Positions 45,601 to 54,580 are shown, counted from the stretch's first letter. The stretch: DNA of 64,000 nt from Paludisphaera soli (GCF_011064595.1 NZ_JAALJI010000001.1:726863-790862), one strand, 5' to 3'. Program-made: numbers and translations. The notes: generated from the sequence alone by a model not told the origin.

Positions 45601-46667
45601 AGGTGGCGATGGGCGGCAAGCCGCTCACGACGACCGTCGAGGGGCGCAGGCGGTTCCCGGTCCGGGTCCGCTACGCCCGGGACTTCCGGACCGACGAGGA
45701 GGCCCTGAAGCATACGCTCATCGCGGCCCGGGGCTCGGCCGCCGCGGGCTCGGACGCCCCGGGCGGGATGGGCATGGCCGGGGCTTCCGGCGGCGCCCCG
45801 GCGTCCGGATCCGGAACCCAGCCGACCCAGATCCCGCTTTCTCAGGTCGCGAGCGTCCGGGTGGTCGAGGGCCCGTCGATGATCAAGAGCGAGAACGGCC
45901 TGCTCCGGGCCTACGTCCAGCTCACGGTCACGGGCCGCGACGAGGTCGGGTTCGTCGAGGAGGCCCGCCGCGTCGTCGCCGACGAGGTCAAGCTCCCCCC
46001 GGGGATGTACGTCGAGTGGTCGGGCCAGTTCGAGAACGAGCTCAAGACCCGCAAGACCTTGCAGCTCGTCTTCCCGGCGGTCATCGCGGTCATCGTGCTC
46101 ATCCTCTATTTGACCTACAAGAGCTGGATCGACGCGATGCTGATGATGACGGCCGTGCTCGGGGCGCTCGCCGGGGGGGCGATGTTCCAGTGGCTCTTCG
46201 GCTTCAACTTCTCGGTCGCCGTCTGGGTCGGCTACATCGCCTGCTTCGGCATGGCCACCGAGACCGGCATCGTGATGCTCGTCTACCTCCGGGAGGCGAT
46301 CGAGGAGCGAGGGGGGCTCGAGGGCATCGGCTCCACCGCGGAGCTCAAGGAGGCCATCCTGGACGGCGCCATCCACCGCCTGCGGCCGAAGCTCCTGACC
46401 GAGGGGACCACGATCATCTCGATCGCGCCGATGCTCTGGGCAACCGGGGTCGGCTCCGAGGTCATCCGCCCCATGGCCGCGCCGGTCTTGGGCGGCCTGC
46501 TCATCGCCGACGAGGTCATCGACGTCTTCCTCCCGGTCCTCTACTTCGCCGTCAAGAAGTGGCAGTGGCGGAAGATCCATCACTTGAGCGTCTTCGAGGA
46601 TCGCGTCGGGGTCGTCCCGGCCGCCTCCGAAGACGGGGCCCTGGTCTCTTCATCCCGAGGTTCATGA
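42630..46667 (+). CDS. CusA/CzcA-family heavy-metal efflux RND pump with large insertion
   Basis: This encodes 1345 residues, about 300 more than CusA. The N-terminus (MIEGIVEWSIRNRFLVILAS), the porter domain (PVDAIPDQSENQVIVFTDW) and the membrane motif GIAISVGILEDQAVVM are typical of HME-RND pumps. About 250 residues are inserted in the second periplasmic porter region, between GLWPKRKMEFE (residue ~630) and DLVDEMGTALQVPGW (residue ~885). The insert is mostly charged helix. The pump would export a metal ion using the proton gradient, with the adaptor and TolC-like protein of this locus. It overlaps the next gene by ATGA. Confidence 0.95.
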   Translation: MIEGIVEWSIRNRFLVILASIVVGIAGVRALLTMPVDAIPDQSENQVIVFTDWMGRSPHEIEDQVTYPLTTKLQGLAGVKVVRSSSEFNFSMINVIFDDSVDYYFARQRVLERLATVAPEMPEGVTPYMAPDATAVGQIFWYTVEGDETDLGELRAIQDWYVRYQLNSVPGVAEVASVGGAPREYQVDLDPTRLRSYGISLGEVYSAVQRSNSAVGGRVIHKGNAEYLIRSVGWIKDVEDLKKTVVAERGGVPIYLQTVAAVQMGPGFKRSVLEKDGREVVGGVVMMRFGENPLEVTRRVKEKITTLSAGLPEGVRIVPFYDRTPLINKALETVSDTVKEEIIISTVMIVLIMGHLGGAFVVSITLPLAILFSFLMMKIFGIPSNIMSLAGIAISVGILEDQAVVMTENAAHHLTRKFGDQPVRGDALDVIIPACRTVGRPIFFSILITILSFLPVFALTGRSGKMFHPLAWTKTFALIGVAVLAITLVPALIPIFLRGRIKGEDDSWLVRTMITIFKPMLSWLMDRTTLVCWLFAVILGCGYLASTRLGSEFMPPLDEGSILDMPTSVPRMSVTQAAQDLKARDAVLRGFPEVLTVVGKAGRAETATDPSPLDMVETIINLRDRGLWPKRKMEFEDALFQTRAALASLESKGLLEPPATKGERDVLLNEAAMEVVAKVDQSLRDLALLRIKEYRPALGSVLAGEAVDSLLARVDPTLVPRKLTPTEREDLAKELGVVHGGRLTLEPRFDDVTALVKDASKRLIALGALEDRPDLLSPPPGPWERAAEAAGELLGTGRETLFTRITDQIVRAHEEKLEERMKSLNWELFDRAVAVGSEAAVDELVKRGEAKKLTLRAAASGGLAALQASLEKPFSDRLFLWQKSKQDLVDEMGTALQVPGWGNIFTQPIINRIEMLATGVRTPVGVKVFGDDLDEIQRVSQEVARVLRGVRGANGVVPDQIVGKGYVEIDIDREKAARYGIQVGDVQDVVEVAMGGKPLTTTVEGRRRFPVRVRYARDFRTDEEALKHTLIAARGSAAAGSDAPGGMGMAGASGGAPASGSGTQPTQIPLSQVASVRVVEGPSMIKSENGLLRAYVQLTVTGRDEVGFVEEARRVVADEVKLPPGMYVEWSGQFENELKTRKTLQLVFPAVIAVIVLILYLTYKSWIDAMLMMTAVLGALAGGAMFQWLFGFNFSVAVWVGYIACFGMATETGIVMLVYLREAIEERGGLEGIGSTAELKEAILDGAIHRLRPKLLTEGTTIISIAPMLWATGVGSEVIRPMAAPVLGGLLIADEVIDVFLPVLYFAVKKWQWRKIHHLSVFEDRVGVVPAASEDGALVSSSRGS

Positions 46668-47818
46668 TGCGTCGAAGGGTGTTGTTCCCGGCCGCAATGC
46701 TCGCCTGGCTCGGCGCGATCGCCTCCGCCGCGGGCCGGGGGGACGGCGGGACGGTGCGCTTGGTCGCCCCGGACGGTCCCGACCGGGAGGGCAAGCAACC
46801 GCAGGCGGCGGTGGACCCGGCCGGTCGGATCTACGTCGCCTTCGGCGTGGGCCGCACCGTGCGCCTGGCCGTCTCGACCGACCGAGGGGGGTCGTTCCAG
46901 GTCTCGACGGTCGACTCGGTCGGGTCGCTGGCCCTCGGGATGCGGCGCGGGCCGCGGGTCGCCGCGACCGAGGACGCGGTGGTCGTCACGGCCGTCGGCG
47001 GCGATGAGGGCGGGGGTCGGGACGGGGACGTCCTCGCCTGGCGCTCGACCAACGGCGGGAAGAGCTGGGAGGGGCCGACGCGGGTGAACTCCGTCGCGAG
47101 CTCCGCCCGCGAAGGCCTCCACGGGATGGCGTCGGGCCCGGGCGGGAAGGTCTTCGCCACCTGGCTCGACTTACGGAACGGGCGGACCGAGGTCTACGGT
47201 GCCGCGTCGCACGACGGCGGCAAGAGCTGGGAGCCGGACGTCCTCGTCTACCGCTCGCCCGAGAAGAGCGTCTGCGAGTGCTGCCACCCCTCGGCGGCCT
47301 TCGCCCCCGACGGCGCTCTCCACGTGATGTGGCGCAACTCGCTCGCAGGGGCCCGCGACCTGTTCCTCGCGAGCTCCGCCGACGGCGGGAAGAGCTTCGG
47401 CCCGGCGGCGAAGCTCGGCCGCGGCACCTGGCCGCTCAACGCCTGCCCCATGGACGGCGGCGCCGTCGCCGTCGGGCCCGACGGCCGGGTCGAGACGGTC
47501 TGGATGAGGGCCGGCTCGACCTTCGCCGCAAGGCCGGGCGAGCGCGAGCGCGAGCTGGGCCGCGGGGTCCAGGGCTGGACCGCGGCCGGGCCGGGCGGCG
47601 CCTACTCGGTCTGGCTCCAACAACGTCCGGGAAGGCTCCTGGCCCTCACGCCCCGGGGCGGGGCCCCGACGACCCTGGCGGAGAACGCCAACGATCCCGT
47701 GGTCGCCTCCGCCCCCGGCGGGCGCGGCCCGGTGGTCGCCGTCTGGGAGGATAAATCGAGCCAGGGCGGCATCGCGGCCCGGGTGCTCGCGACGGGTGGG
47801 GGAGACGCCCCTCGCTGA
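46664..47818 (+). CDS. Secreted BNR/Asp-box (sialidase-fold) protein
   Basis: This encodes 384 residues. A signal peptide (MMRRRVLFPAAMLAWLGAIA) precedes a beta-propeller with Asp-box repeats: VSTDRGGSFQ, STNGGKSWEG, SHDGGKSWEP and SADGGKSFGP. A CECCHPSAAF cysteine cluster near residue 205 is unusual for sialidases and might bind metal. No sialidase Arg triad is evident to me, so enzymatic activity is doubtful. The ATGA overlap with the pump gene indicates translational coupling and a role in the same metal-resistance operon. Confidence 0.85.
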   Translation: MMRRRVLFPAAMLAWLGAIASAAGRGDGGTVRLVAPDGPDREGKQPQAAVDPAGRIYVAFGVGRTVRLAVSTDRGGSFQVSTVDSVGSLALGMRRGPRVAATEDAVVVTAVGGDEGGGRDGDVLAWRSTNGGKSWEGPTRVNSVASSAREGLHGMASGPGGKVFATWLDLRNGRTEVYGAASHDGGKSWEPDVLVYRSPEKSVCECCHPSAAFAPDGALHVMWRNSLAGARDLFLASSADGGKSFGPAAKLGRGTWPLNACPMDGGAVAVGPDGRVETVWMRAGSTFAARPGERERELGRGVQGWTAAGPGGAYSVWLQQRPGRLLALTPRGGAPTTLAENANDPVVASAPGGRGPVVAVWEDKSSQGGIAARVLATGGGDAPR

Positions 47819-47825
47819 ACGAAAT

Positions 47826-47865
47826 ACGCCCCGGCCGGGCATGGGGTAGGGCCGGTCGGGGGCGT
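47826..47865 (+). terminator. Candidate terminator of the metal-efflux operon
   Basis: ACGCCCC (47826-47832) pairs with GGGGCGT (47859-47865), and the stem can extend inward through CGGCC/GGCCG after a small bulge. It starts 8 bases after the BNR gene stop. There is no T-run; the IS5-type element begins 7 bases further on. Confidence 0.5.
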
Positions 47866-47871
47866 AAGAGT

Positions 47872-47887
47872 CTGTCCCATATGTGGA
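47872..47887 (+). repeat. IS5-type terminal inverted repeat, left
   Basis: CTGTCCCATATGTGGA; matches the complement of 48754-48769 at 15 of 16 positions. Confidence 0.88.
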
Positions 47888-47888
47888 A

Positions 47889-48722
47889 CTACGCCGCCAT
47901 AGGCCGGGGATAGCGGAACTCCGGGTCGACGACGTTCGAAGGGAGGAGCCGATGGAGCATCAGTTGGATCATCGCCAGTTTGATGAACGCCTCGGACGAC
48001 AGCACGGTCTTCTCGCGGTCCTTGGTCAGGCGGCGGCAGCGGCCCAGCCAGGCGAACGTCCGCTCGACCGGCCAGCGGATCGGCAGGAGCACCCAGCCCT
48101 TCGCCCCCTCGGGGCGGCGGATGATCTCCAGCTCCCAACCCGCATGCTCCTCGACCCACTCGTGGAGCTTGAAGTTGTGGTACTTCGAGTCGGCGAACAT
48201 CCGCGTGACCTTGCCCATCGGCTGGCCGTCCAGCCGGGCGGACAGGTCGGCGGCCGCCTTGGCGTCGTCGACCGAGGCCGCCGTGACCAGGACGGCCAGC
48301 AGCAAACCCATGGAATCCACGACGATGTGACGCTTCCGCCCGTCGACGTTCTTGGCGTTGTCGCGGCCCCGCTCCTCGCCGCCGGAAGTCGTGTCGACCG
48401 ACTGACTGTCGACGCTCGCCGTGGTCCGGGGGCGGTACGGCTTCTCCTTCGTCCGCACCTTGCGGCGTAGAGAGTCGTGGACGCGGTCGAGCGTGCCATT
48501 CGACCGCCACTCGTCGAAGTATCTCCAGACGGTGCTCCGGGGCGGGAAGTTCTCCGGCAGGTAACGCCACTGGCAGCCGGTCCGGAGCAGGTAGAGCACG
48601 GCGTCGAGGACGTCCCGTACGTCGGTCTTGCGGGGCCGTCCGCCGGTATAGACGGGGATGAGCGGCTCGATCAGGGCCCATTGCTCGTCGGTGACGTCGC
48701 TCGGGTAGTGGTGCGTTCTCAT
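47889..48722 (-). CDS. IS5-family transposase
   Basis: This encodes 277 residues in a single frame. The N-terminal DUF4096-type domain has YPSDVTDEQWALIEPLIP and GCQWRYLPENFPP. The DDE domain shows the first Asp in ASVDSQSVDTT, the second in MFADSKYHN and the Glu in RWPVERTFAWLGRCRRL, all present. The ATG at 48722 is taken; an upstream extension runs into the inverted repeat. All catalytic residues being present suggests recent or active transposition. Confidence 0.93.
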   Translation of the reverse strand: MRTHHYPSDVTDEQWALIEPLIPVYTGGRPRKTDVRDVLDAVLYLLRTGCQWRYLPENFPPRSTVWRYFDEWRSNGTLDRVHDSLRRKVRTKEKPYRPRTTASVDSQSVDTTSGGEERGRDNAKNVDGRKRHIVVDSMGLLLAVLVTAASVDDAKAAADLSARLDGQPMGKVTRMFADSKYHNFKLHEWVEEHAGWELEIIRRPEGAKGWVLLPIRWPVERTFAWLGRCRRLTKDREKTVLSSEAFIKLAMIQLMLHRLLPSNVVDPEFRYPRPMAA

Positions 48723-48753
48723 CGCCCTTCTACGCCGCTCGACACCCGTCCGG

Positions 48754-48769
48754 TCCACTTATGGGACAG
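48754..48769 (-). repeat. IS5-type terminal inverted repeat, right
   Basis: TCCACTTATGGGACAG; complement of the left end with one mismatch. Confidence 0.88.
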
Positions 48770-48853
48770 TCACTCAGCACGCCCGCCCGGCACCCGTAAC
48801 CGTTCACGGGCCGGTACTTGACAAGCGTCCGGCGGCCTGAGAATCCTCGAGGC

Positions 48854-49741
48854 GTGAAGCGTCCAGGTTGCATACCGCAGGCGACGTGGGACGTGATCCC
48901 GCCGGAGGCGCAGGCCGTCCTGGCGGTCGTGATCGCGGCTTTCGAGGTCCAGATCGCCGATCTGAAGGCGAGCCTGGAGCAGGACTCGTCGAACTCGTCG
49001 CGGCCGCCGTCGAGCGACCCGCCGCATCTCAAGCCGGCCCAGCAGCGGAGGCCGTCGGGTCGAAGGCGGGGCGGGCAGCCTGGGCATCGGCGGAACGATC
49101 GCATCCGGCTTGAGGCCGACGAGGTGGTCGACGCGAAGCCCGACCGCCGCCGACGCTGCGGCGAGGCCCTCGCCGGCGACGACCCCGGGCCGATCGTCCG
49201 CCAGGTCTTCGAGGTCCCCGAGGTCAGGCCGCGCGTCGTCGAATATCGAACCCACCGGTTGAGCTGTCCACATTGCGGGGCGTCGAGCTGCGGCGAACTT
49301 CCGGACGAGGCCGAACTCGGCTACGGGCCTCGGACGCAGGCCGTCTGCGCCGCGCTCGCGGGCGACGGCCGGATGAGCAAGCGACGCGTCGCCCGCGTGA
49401 TGGAGTGGCTCTTCGGCCTGCCGATCGGCCCGGCGTCGGTCTGCGAATTGGAGCGTCGCACGGCCGAGGCCCCGGCCCCGATCCACGCCGAGGTGGTCGA
49501 ACATATCCGCGAACTCCCCGCCGACGTCGACGAGACGAGCTGGCGCCAGGGGCGCGACCGGGGCTGGCTCTGGACGGCCACGACCAGGAGGCTGGCCGCC
49601 TTCCGGGTCGCCGCGAGTCGCGGCCGCGACGCCTTCGCCGAGCTGATGGGCCGGTCGCCGCCGTGGGTCGTGACCTCGGACCGCTACTCGGCGTACTCAC
49701 ACCTTCCGGCCGAGAGGCGCCAGGCCTGTTGGGCCCACACC
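48854..49741 (+). pseudogene. IS66-family transposase, truncated at the 3' end
   Basis: From a GTG at 48854 the frame gives an IS66 N-terminus (VKRPGCIPQATWDVIPPEAQ), the leucine-zipper and zinc-finger region (SSNSSRPPSSDPP, LSCPHCGAS) and the start of the DDE domain (ELPADVDETSWRQGRDRGWL, TSDRYSAYSHLPAERRQACWA). Homology stops after CWAH at about 49741, where the reverse strand becomes a serine-recombinase fragment. The last third, including the catalytic Glu, is gone. The open frame continues to 49843 without meaning. Confidence 0.85.
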
Positions 49742-49981
49742 ATCCGAACGCAATCGACAAACCGGCCGATTCGCCGGCGTCTCCTCGGTTCCGCGATCCT
49801 CCCCATCGCTCGGCCTCGACGGCTCCTCCGGGCCCGGGCCTGACGGCTCCCCCCCGATCCGACCCAGCGGGATCACGTGCCGGATCTCCAGCGAGTCCTC
49901 CCCGACTATGACCCGCTCGATCAGCAGCTGCAAGATCCGCTGCCGCTCGGACGGCGTCGCCTCGGCGATCCGCGCCCGCAC
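49742..49981 (-). pseudogene. Serine recombinase C-terminal fragment
   Basis: On the reverse strand the frame reads RIAEATPSERQRILQLLIER followed by VIVGEDSLEIRHVIPLG. This is the familiar C-terminal end of large serine recombinases found in mobile elements. The catalytic N-terminal domain and DNA-binding part are absent. It lies between the IS66 truncation point and the IS3 remnant, so one element probably replaced part of another. Confidence 0.65.
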
Positions 49982-50055
49982 CCGAGTTCAGAACGACTTC
50001 AGGTCCGACCAGGCCGCTTTCGCCGCCTGACGCTCGGCCTGCGATCGTCGCTCCA

Positions 50056-50535
50056 TCAGCCGACGATCTGCCGGGAGTAGAGGTCCTCCACCGCCGACAG
50101 GTACAGCCACCCTGCGCGGGTTGGGATGTAGGTGATGTCGGCCGTCCAGACCTGGTTCGCCTCCGCCGGCTCGAACTGCCGGCCCACGACGTTCTCGGCC
50201 ACCGGGCGGTCGTGGTTCGAGTCGGTCGTGCACCGGAACTTCCGCTTGGTCTTGGCGGCGACCCCGTGCTCGCGCATCAGCTTGGCCGCCGTGTCGACGC
50301 AGCACGCCTCGCCCCGAGCCGCCAACTCGGCGCGGATGCGCGGGCCGCCGTAACGGGCCTTGACTTCGGCATGGACCACCCTGATGGCGACGGCCGGGGC
50401 CTCGCGTCTCAGCGTCCTGTCGCTCCGCGGCCTCCCCCGCCGGTCGTAACAACCGCCCGGGGAGACGGCCAGGACCGGGCACATGAGCCGGACCGGCCAT
50501 CGGCCCCGATGGCGTTCGACGAAGTCGTACCTCAT
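50056..50535 (-). pseudogene. IS3-family transposase orfB, truncated
   Basis: From ATG 50535 the frame encodes the HTH_21-containing N-terminus and the start of the rve integrase core, EANQVWTADITYIPTRAGW, which contains the first catalytic Asp. A stop follows SRQIVG at 50056, where a normal orfB continues with WS and over 100 more residues. The rest of the rve domain, with the second Asp and the Glu, is missing. It overlaps the orfA remnant by ATGA. Confidence 0.85.
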
Positions 50536-50833
50536 GACGACTCCCCGGCGAGGAAGGCCGTCGCTTTTTTCAGGAAGTCGCGCTCCATCGTCAGCCGCTT
50601 GTTCTCGGCCCGGAGGCGGCGCAGCTCCTCCTCCAGGGCCGGCGGGTTGCCACTGCCGGGGAAGGCCGGAGCGCCGCTCGCGGCGAGCGCCGTCTTCCAG
50701 CTCCGCAGCAGGCTCTCGCCGAGGTCGAGGTCGCGTGCACCTCGACCTCGGCGATGCTCTTGCCCTGCTCGGTGACGAACTGGACGGCCCGGACCTTGAA
50801 TTCGGGGGTGAACGTCCGTCGTGTCTTTGCCAT
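50532..50833 (-). pseudogene. IS3-family transposase orfA, frameshifted
   Basis: The ATG at 50833 (GAGGAGG 6 bases upstream) starts MAKTRRTFTPEFKVRAVQFV and reaches GKSIAEV, a normal HTH of IS3 orfA. After that the normal continuation (RDLDLGESLLRSWK, then ALEEELRRLRAENKRL) is found only in a different frame. The lesion lies at about 50735-50745, where an extra GAGGTGCAC-like stretch is visible. The second frame ends at TGA 50532, overlapping orfB. Confidence 0.8.
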
Positions 50834-51178
50834 CGCTGTCCTCCTCACGCTGAGCTTACGCTCTTATCGGAGCGCTCGCCATTCGTGGGGAAGTCCATCT
50901 TCCGCCTCCTCAAGCCGTCAGATAGAACCTAGTCGTTGCGTTGCCCAATACCTCGCACAATCAAACCGGACCGGCTGTCGATTGACAAATGACATATATT
51001 GATGTCTGCATTTGATTTGGGGCACGGCCTTGTCGTCCCGTGAGCGTTTAAAATACGATGATGTTTGAGTGCGATCGCTTGAAAGTCGCGGGTGTGAAGG
51101 ATCTGATCCGAAGCATGCCGGTCGAATTCGCGTTCCGTTAAACATTCCAGGCCGAGAGACATCGGAGAAGTTCCCACC
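50834..51178. other. Intergenic region between IS3 remnant and HEAT-repeat gene
   Basis: No gene is seen. The right part (50985-51080) is AT-richer than its surroundings and probably holds the promoter of the HEAT/TIR pair. TTGACA occurs at about 50982 and TTTAAAATACG at about 51048, but no pair of -35 and -10 boxes with a proper spacing was found. GGAGAA precedes the ATG at 51179 by about 11 bases. Confidence 0.4.
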
Positions 51179-54100
51179 ATGGCCTTTCACTTCGGGCGAC
51201 TACGGCCGGACCGGGGTTTGGCGAGAGTCTCGCCGCCCTTCCTCTGGACAGTACTGGTGATTTGCTCGCACGTGATTTCCAGAGATTCGGCCGTCGCCCA
51301 AGCGCCCATTGTTGCAACTCCGATAGCTCCAAACACCTTGCCGATTCCTATCATTCGTCCGGATCCTTGGCAGGACCCAACCTATGAACCCTTCCTGGCC
51401 GCCCTCCGAAGGACTGCACAAGGCGACCCCGACTATGAGGTTCGGCGTGACGGCATGACGAGATTCGGAAAGTCGCTCCGAGAGCCGGGCGTGATCTTTG
51501 CCGCCCTGAGCGACAAGAATGGTCGGGTTTGGGCGGAAGGCCTTCGATGGATCAGGATCAGTCGCTGGCTTAACACGACCCTGGTGCCTAACCTCACGGA
51601 GCATCTGACTGATCCGGACCCCGAGGCGCGGTTCCAGGCGGCTTCGGCTCTACGCGAGTTGGCTCCCTGGGCCGTGCCCGAAACCTTGCCTCGCCTGGCG
51701 GGACTGCTGAAGGATCCTCTGCCGGCTGTCCGGCTGGCTGCACTGGCGGCCCTGACTGAATATGGGACGGCTGCGGCAGCCGATGCCTTGCCGATCCTTG
51801 AAGGCCCCCCGCCGGATCCGAAGGACGACGATTGGCTGTTCAGAACGGCCATCGCCGTGACGAGAATAGACCCCAGGCACCCCGATCCGGCCGCTTGGCT
51901 CATCCTACGCTCGTCCGACCGTGCCGACGCGTCGGCCGTCGCTCAGGCCATCGTCTCGATGGCGGTTCAGGTCGGATTCGACCCGAGTTCTGGTCTCGCC
52001 TGGGCGGCGGGGAACGGGAGAGACGCGACCTGGGCGAGAGTATTGCCCGCGGTCGACGCCTGGAGCCGTCATCGATTTTGGGTTCGTCCGCCGGATCCAC
52101 CAATGAAGCCGGGCCAGGTCGCCCCTTGGCAGCCCTTGACCTCCTCATCACCGGCACAACTCGGACGTCTCGTGGATGCATTGTTGGGGCGTGTCGAAGC
52201 CTCTCAGACCGATCCCGAGCTACGTGTCGCCACGCTGGAGGTGATCGGCCGCATGGGCGTCTACGCCTCGTCGGGCACGCCCACGCTTCGAAGGCTGGCG
52301 AACGCCGAGACCGACCCATTGCGCAGGCTTCATATCGAGGCGACTCTGCTCCGCGTGGTCCCCGACGATACGGGGGCTGTATCGCTTTTATGGACTTCCG
52401 CCACTGGCCCGGATCAACTCGTCGGCGAGATCGCCTACGAATGGCTTCGCGACGCTGCAGTCTTCGGGCGCGGAAGCGGGCCCAATCTCGCCGGGCTCCT
52501 ATCGAATGCGATCGCGTCTGGAAATGCTGCCCTCCGGAAACAGGCCATCCCCCTGGCATTATCTCTGGGCGTGACGCTCACTCCCGATCAAGCCCGCCCC
52601 CTCTTGCCGGGCGTACTTAAGTCGATCAAGTCTGGGACGTCGGCGGAAGTCCCCCAGACGCTCCACGAGGCCGCTGTATTGATGCCGTCCCTCTCCCACG
52701 CCGAGCGAGGTCCCCTACTGCACGCCGTTCTCGAACGCTTCGACCGGAGAGAACCCCCTATCGTCGCCACTATCTCCGCGACCCTCGTCAAGTGGGCGAT
52801 ACTGTCACAGCCCGAGAAAGCGTCACTCCCACTGGGTCTCCCCATCGACTTGAATCGGCCGCAGCCTCCCGCCCGCTCGCCGCTTATGAGCTCACGGATT
52901 CTCGGCCAGCTATTCGACGCATTGCTCAAGGGCCTCAACGATTCCGATCCGGCCGTCCGTGAGACTATAGTCCTGACCTTGCCCATCGGGTTCCGTATGG
53001 ACGACGACCATCAGCCGCGATACATCGACGCGCTGGCCGATCATGTGCGAGCCGGCGAGCCGGCGCTGTACGCGATGCTGGATCGCCTTGGAATCGCCGT
53101 GCAACAGTCGCAAATGCGACTGATGTCCGATCGCGTCTGGCAGGATTTAATCGGTCGGTTGCGAGTGCGTGTGACATCGGACGACATGAAGGATCGGCAG
53201 GTGGCCGCCCAGATGCTCGGGGAGTTGGGGCTCTATGGTTTTCAACCCCCTCCGAATGTTGCGCCCCAGTTCCCGCTCCCTGCCGAAGCGCGAGTCGATG
53301 CAATTTTGGAAGCTCTGGCAATGGGGTTGGAGGGTGCAGACGCCGCCACCAAGAAAATCGTGGCGTCGGCCATTATGAATGCCGGAGCCATCCGGCGTTG
53401 CCGGATCGAGCCGCTCATGGCGGCATGGCAGGCCGTGCAGAATCTTGACGGCGACCGACACTTCCTGTCAAGGTTTGCCGCGGAGTTGGAGCGGCTCCTC
53501 GGCGACTCGCCGACGGTGCGAGATGCATGGCGTACCGCCCTGACAGCTTCCGAGGAACCGCCACCCGTGAATCTCGATCCGAGGATTTTCCGTGGCTTCC
53601 TGGTATCGGTCTTCATCACGCCACAGAGTCGCGCAATCTCACGAGCATTGGCCGACGAATTCCTCGAACGGCTTGATCACCCGGATCCAACGGAACGTCT
53701 GAAGGCGGCGAAGGGGCTCGTACAACTTGGCCTCACCCTCGATTTCCGTCAAGCCTCACGTCTGTTGCAGCATCTTCCGGATCCAGACCCCTCGGTCCGC
53801 CGCGCGATCCAGGCGGCTATATGGCAATGGATCTATCCAGATGCGCCGATATCGCCTGCGCCTCAGGCCCCATCCGCTCCGGCTCGAACGACTCCGCTCT
53901 GGCCTCCGCCGCCCGGGAATACGCCCATCCCTCTCCCAGACGAGGCCATTGGACGGCCCGACGCCGTGTGGGACGATGTCATCGTAAAAATCGCGAGGCT
54001 CTTGATCCGCGAATATGGAAACATCTACTATATGGTACCCTCCCCAAAAGGCGCTCATGGGGATAGCTCGGAGGCGATCGATCCCGAGACCTGCCTGGTG

Positions 54101-54580
54101 CTTATTACCGAGATCGAACCGATCCACGGGGACGGGACGAGGCTCAGTGTCAGCGAAAGGGCCGAGTTGGTCGGGCTCAAGAAGCTCTATCCGCCTCGAA
54201 CGTGGAAGGAATGCCTGACCCGGTTGATCACCAAGGCACCCGGGCGATATCGCATGGTCATGGTGATGATCAGGCCGACCGCGGACCGGCCTCCCAGCCA
54301 GGTGGACGCGACCTGGTCGGGAGGACTGACGGACGACATGGCGCTCAACCCGTTCGGCTGGAACTCCGCCGTCGACATGAACTCGGTGGTCATGGCTCTC
54401 CCTCGCTCGATGAAGGGGCATCCTATCGACGACGGCATGGTCTGGGTCGTCGTCTTCGACCTTGAACGGCCGCGAGCCGGGCGCATCGACCCAAAGATGC
54501 GAGGAGAGACGTGGGAGAAGAACCTCATGGATGCCGGACTTGGCGAGTTGCTCTCTCCCCTCCAGCCTTCTGGACGATGA
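51179..54580 (+). CDS. Exported or membrane-tethered HEAT-repeat protein
   Basis: This encodes 1133 residues. A hydrophobic segment at ~20-35 (FLWTVLVICSHVI) followed by AVAQA looks like a signal peptide. Most of the protein is alpha-solenoid HEAT-type repeats, for example LTEHLTDPDPEARFQAASAL, LLKDPLPAVRLAALAALTEY and LQHLPDPDPSVRRAIQAAIW. A separate C-terminal domain (~940-1133) follows a Pro-rich linker and has ETCLVLITEIEPIHGDGTRL and RYRMVMVMIRP. Codon use looks less GC-biased than its neighbours. The stop overlaps a possible ATG of the TIR gene, so the two are likely one unit. Function unknown. Confidence 0.85.
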   Translation: MAFHFGRLRPDRGLARVSPPFLWTVLVICSHVISRDSAVAQAPIVATPIAPNTLPIPIIRPDPWQDPTYEPFLAALRRTAQGDPDYEVRRDGMTRFGKSLREPGVIFAALSDKNGRVWAEGLRWIRISRWLNTTLVPNLTEHLTDPDPEARFQAASALRELAPWAVPETLPRLAGLLKDPLPAVRLAALAALTEYGTAAAADALPILEGPPPDPKDDDWLFRTAIAVTRIDPRHPDPAAWLILRSSDRADASAVAQAIVSMAVQVGFDPSSGLAWAAGNGRDATWARVLPAVDAWSRHRFWVRPPDPPMKPGQVAPWQPLTSSSPAQLGRLVDALLGRVEASQTDPELRVATLEVIGRMGVYASSGTPTLRRLANAETDPLRRLHIEATLLRVVPDDTGAVSLLWTSATGPDQLVGEIAYEWLRDAAVFGRGSGPNLAGLLSNAIASGNAALRKQAIPLALSLGVTLTPDQARPLLPGVLKSIKSGTSAEVPQTLHEAAVLMPSLSHAERGPLLHAVLERFDRREPPIVATISATLVKWAILSQPEKASLPLGLPIDLNRPQPPARSPLMSSRILGQLFDALLKGLNDSDPAVRETIVLTLPIGFRMDDDHQPRYIDALADHVRAGEPALYAMLDRLGIAVQQSQMRLMSDRVWQDLIGRLRVRVTSDDMKDRQVAAQMLGELGLYGFQPPPNVAPQFPLPAEARVDAILEALAMGLEGADAATKKIVASAIMNAGAIRRCRIEPLMAAWQAVQNLDGDRHFLSRFAAELERLLGDSPTVRDAWRTALTASEEPPPVNLDPRIFRGFLVSVFITPQSRAISRALADEFLERLDHPDPTERLKAAKGLVQLGLTLDFRQASRLLQHLPDPDPSVRRAIQAAIWQWIYPDAPISPAPQAPSAPARTTPLWPPPPGNTPIPLPDEAIGRPDAVWDDVIVKIARLLIREYGNIYYMVPSPKGAHGDSSEAIDPETCLVLITEIEPIHGDGTRLSVSERAELVGLKKLYPPRTWKECLTRLITKAPGRYRMVMVMIRPTADRPPSQVDATWSGGLTDDMALNPFGWNSAVDMNSVVMALPRSMKGHPIDDGMVWVVVFDLERPRAGRIDPKMRGETWEKNLMDAGLGELLSPLQPSGR

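Larger units (their letters stand above)
47872..48769 (-). mobile_element. IS5-family insertion sequence, apparently intact
   Basis: The 898-base element is bounded by inverted ends CTGTCCCATATGTGGA (47872-47887) and its near-perfect complement at 48754-48769 (one mismatch). It holds one full-length transposase gene. I could not identify a clear target-site duplication; flanks are ...GAGT and TCACT..., which look like an inverted rather than a direct repeat. Confidence 0.88.

Noticed and set aside
42624..46583. 1319-codon open frame on the reverse strand opposite the RND pump
   Set aside because: It is a mirror frame of a high-GC gene: Asp/Arg/His/Gly-rich, no domain, no ribosome-binding site. 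The forward strand encodes a full pump.
46016..46663. Upstream extension of the BNR protein
   Set aside because: The open frame upstream of 46664 is an out-of-frame shadow of the pump C-terminus; the signal peptide starts at 46664.
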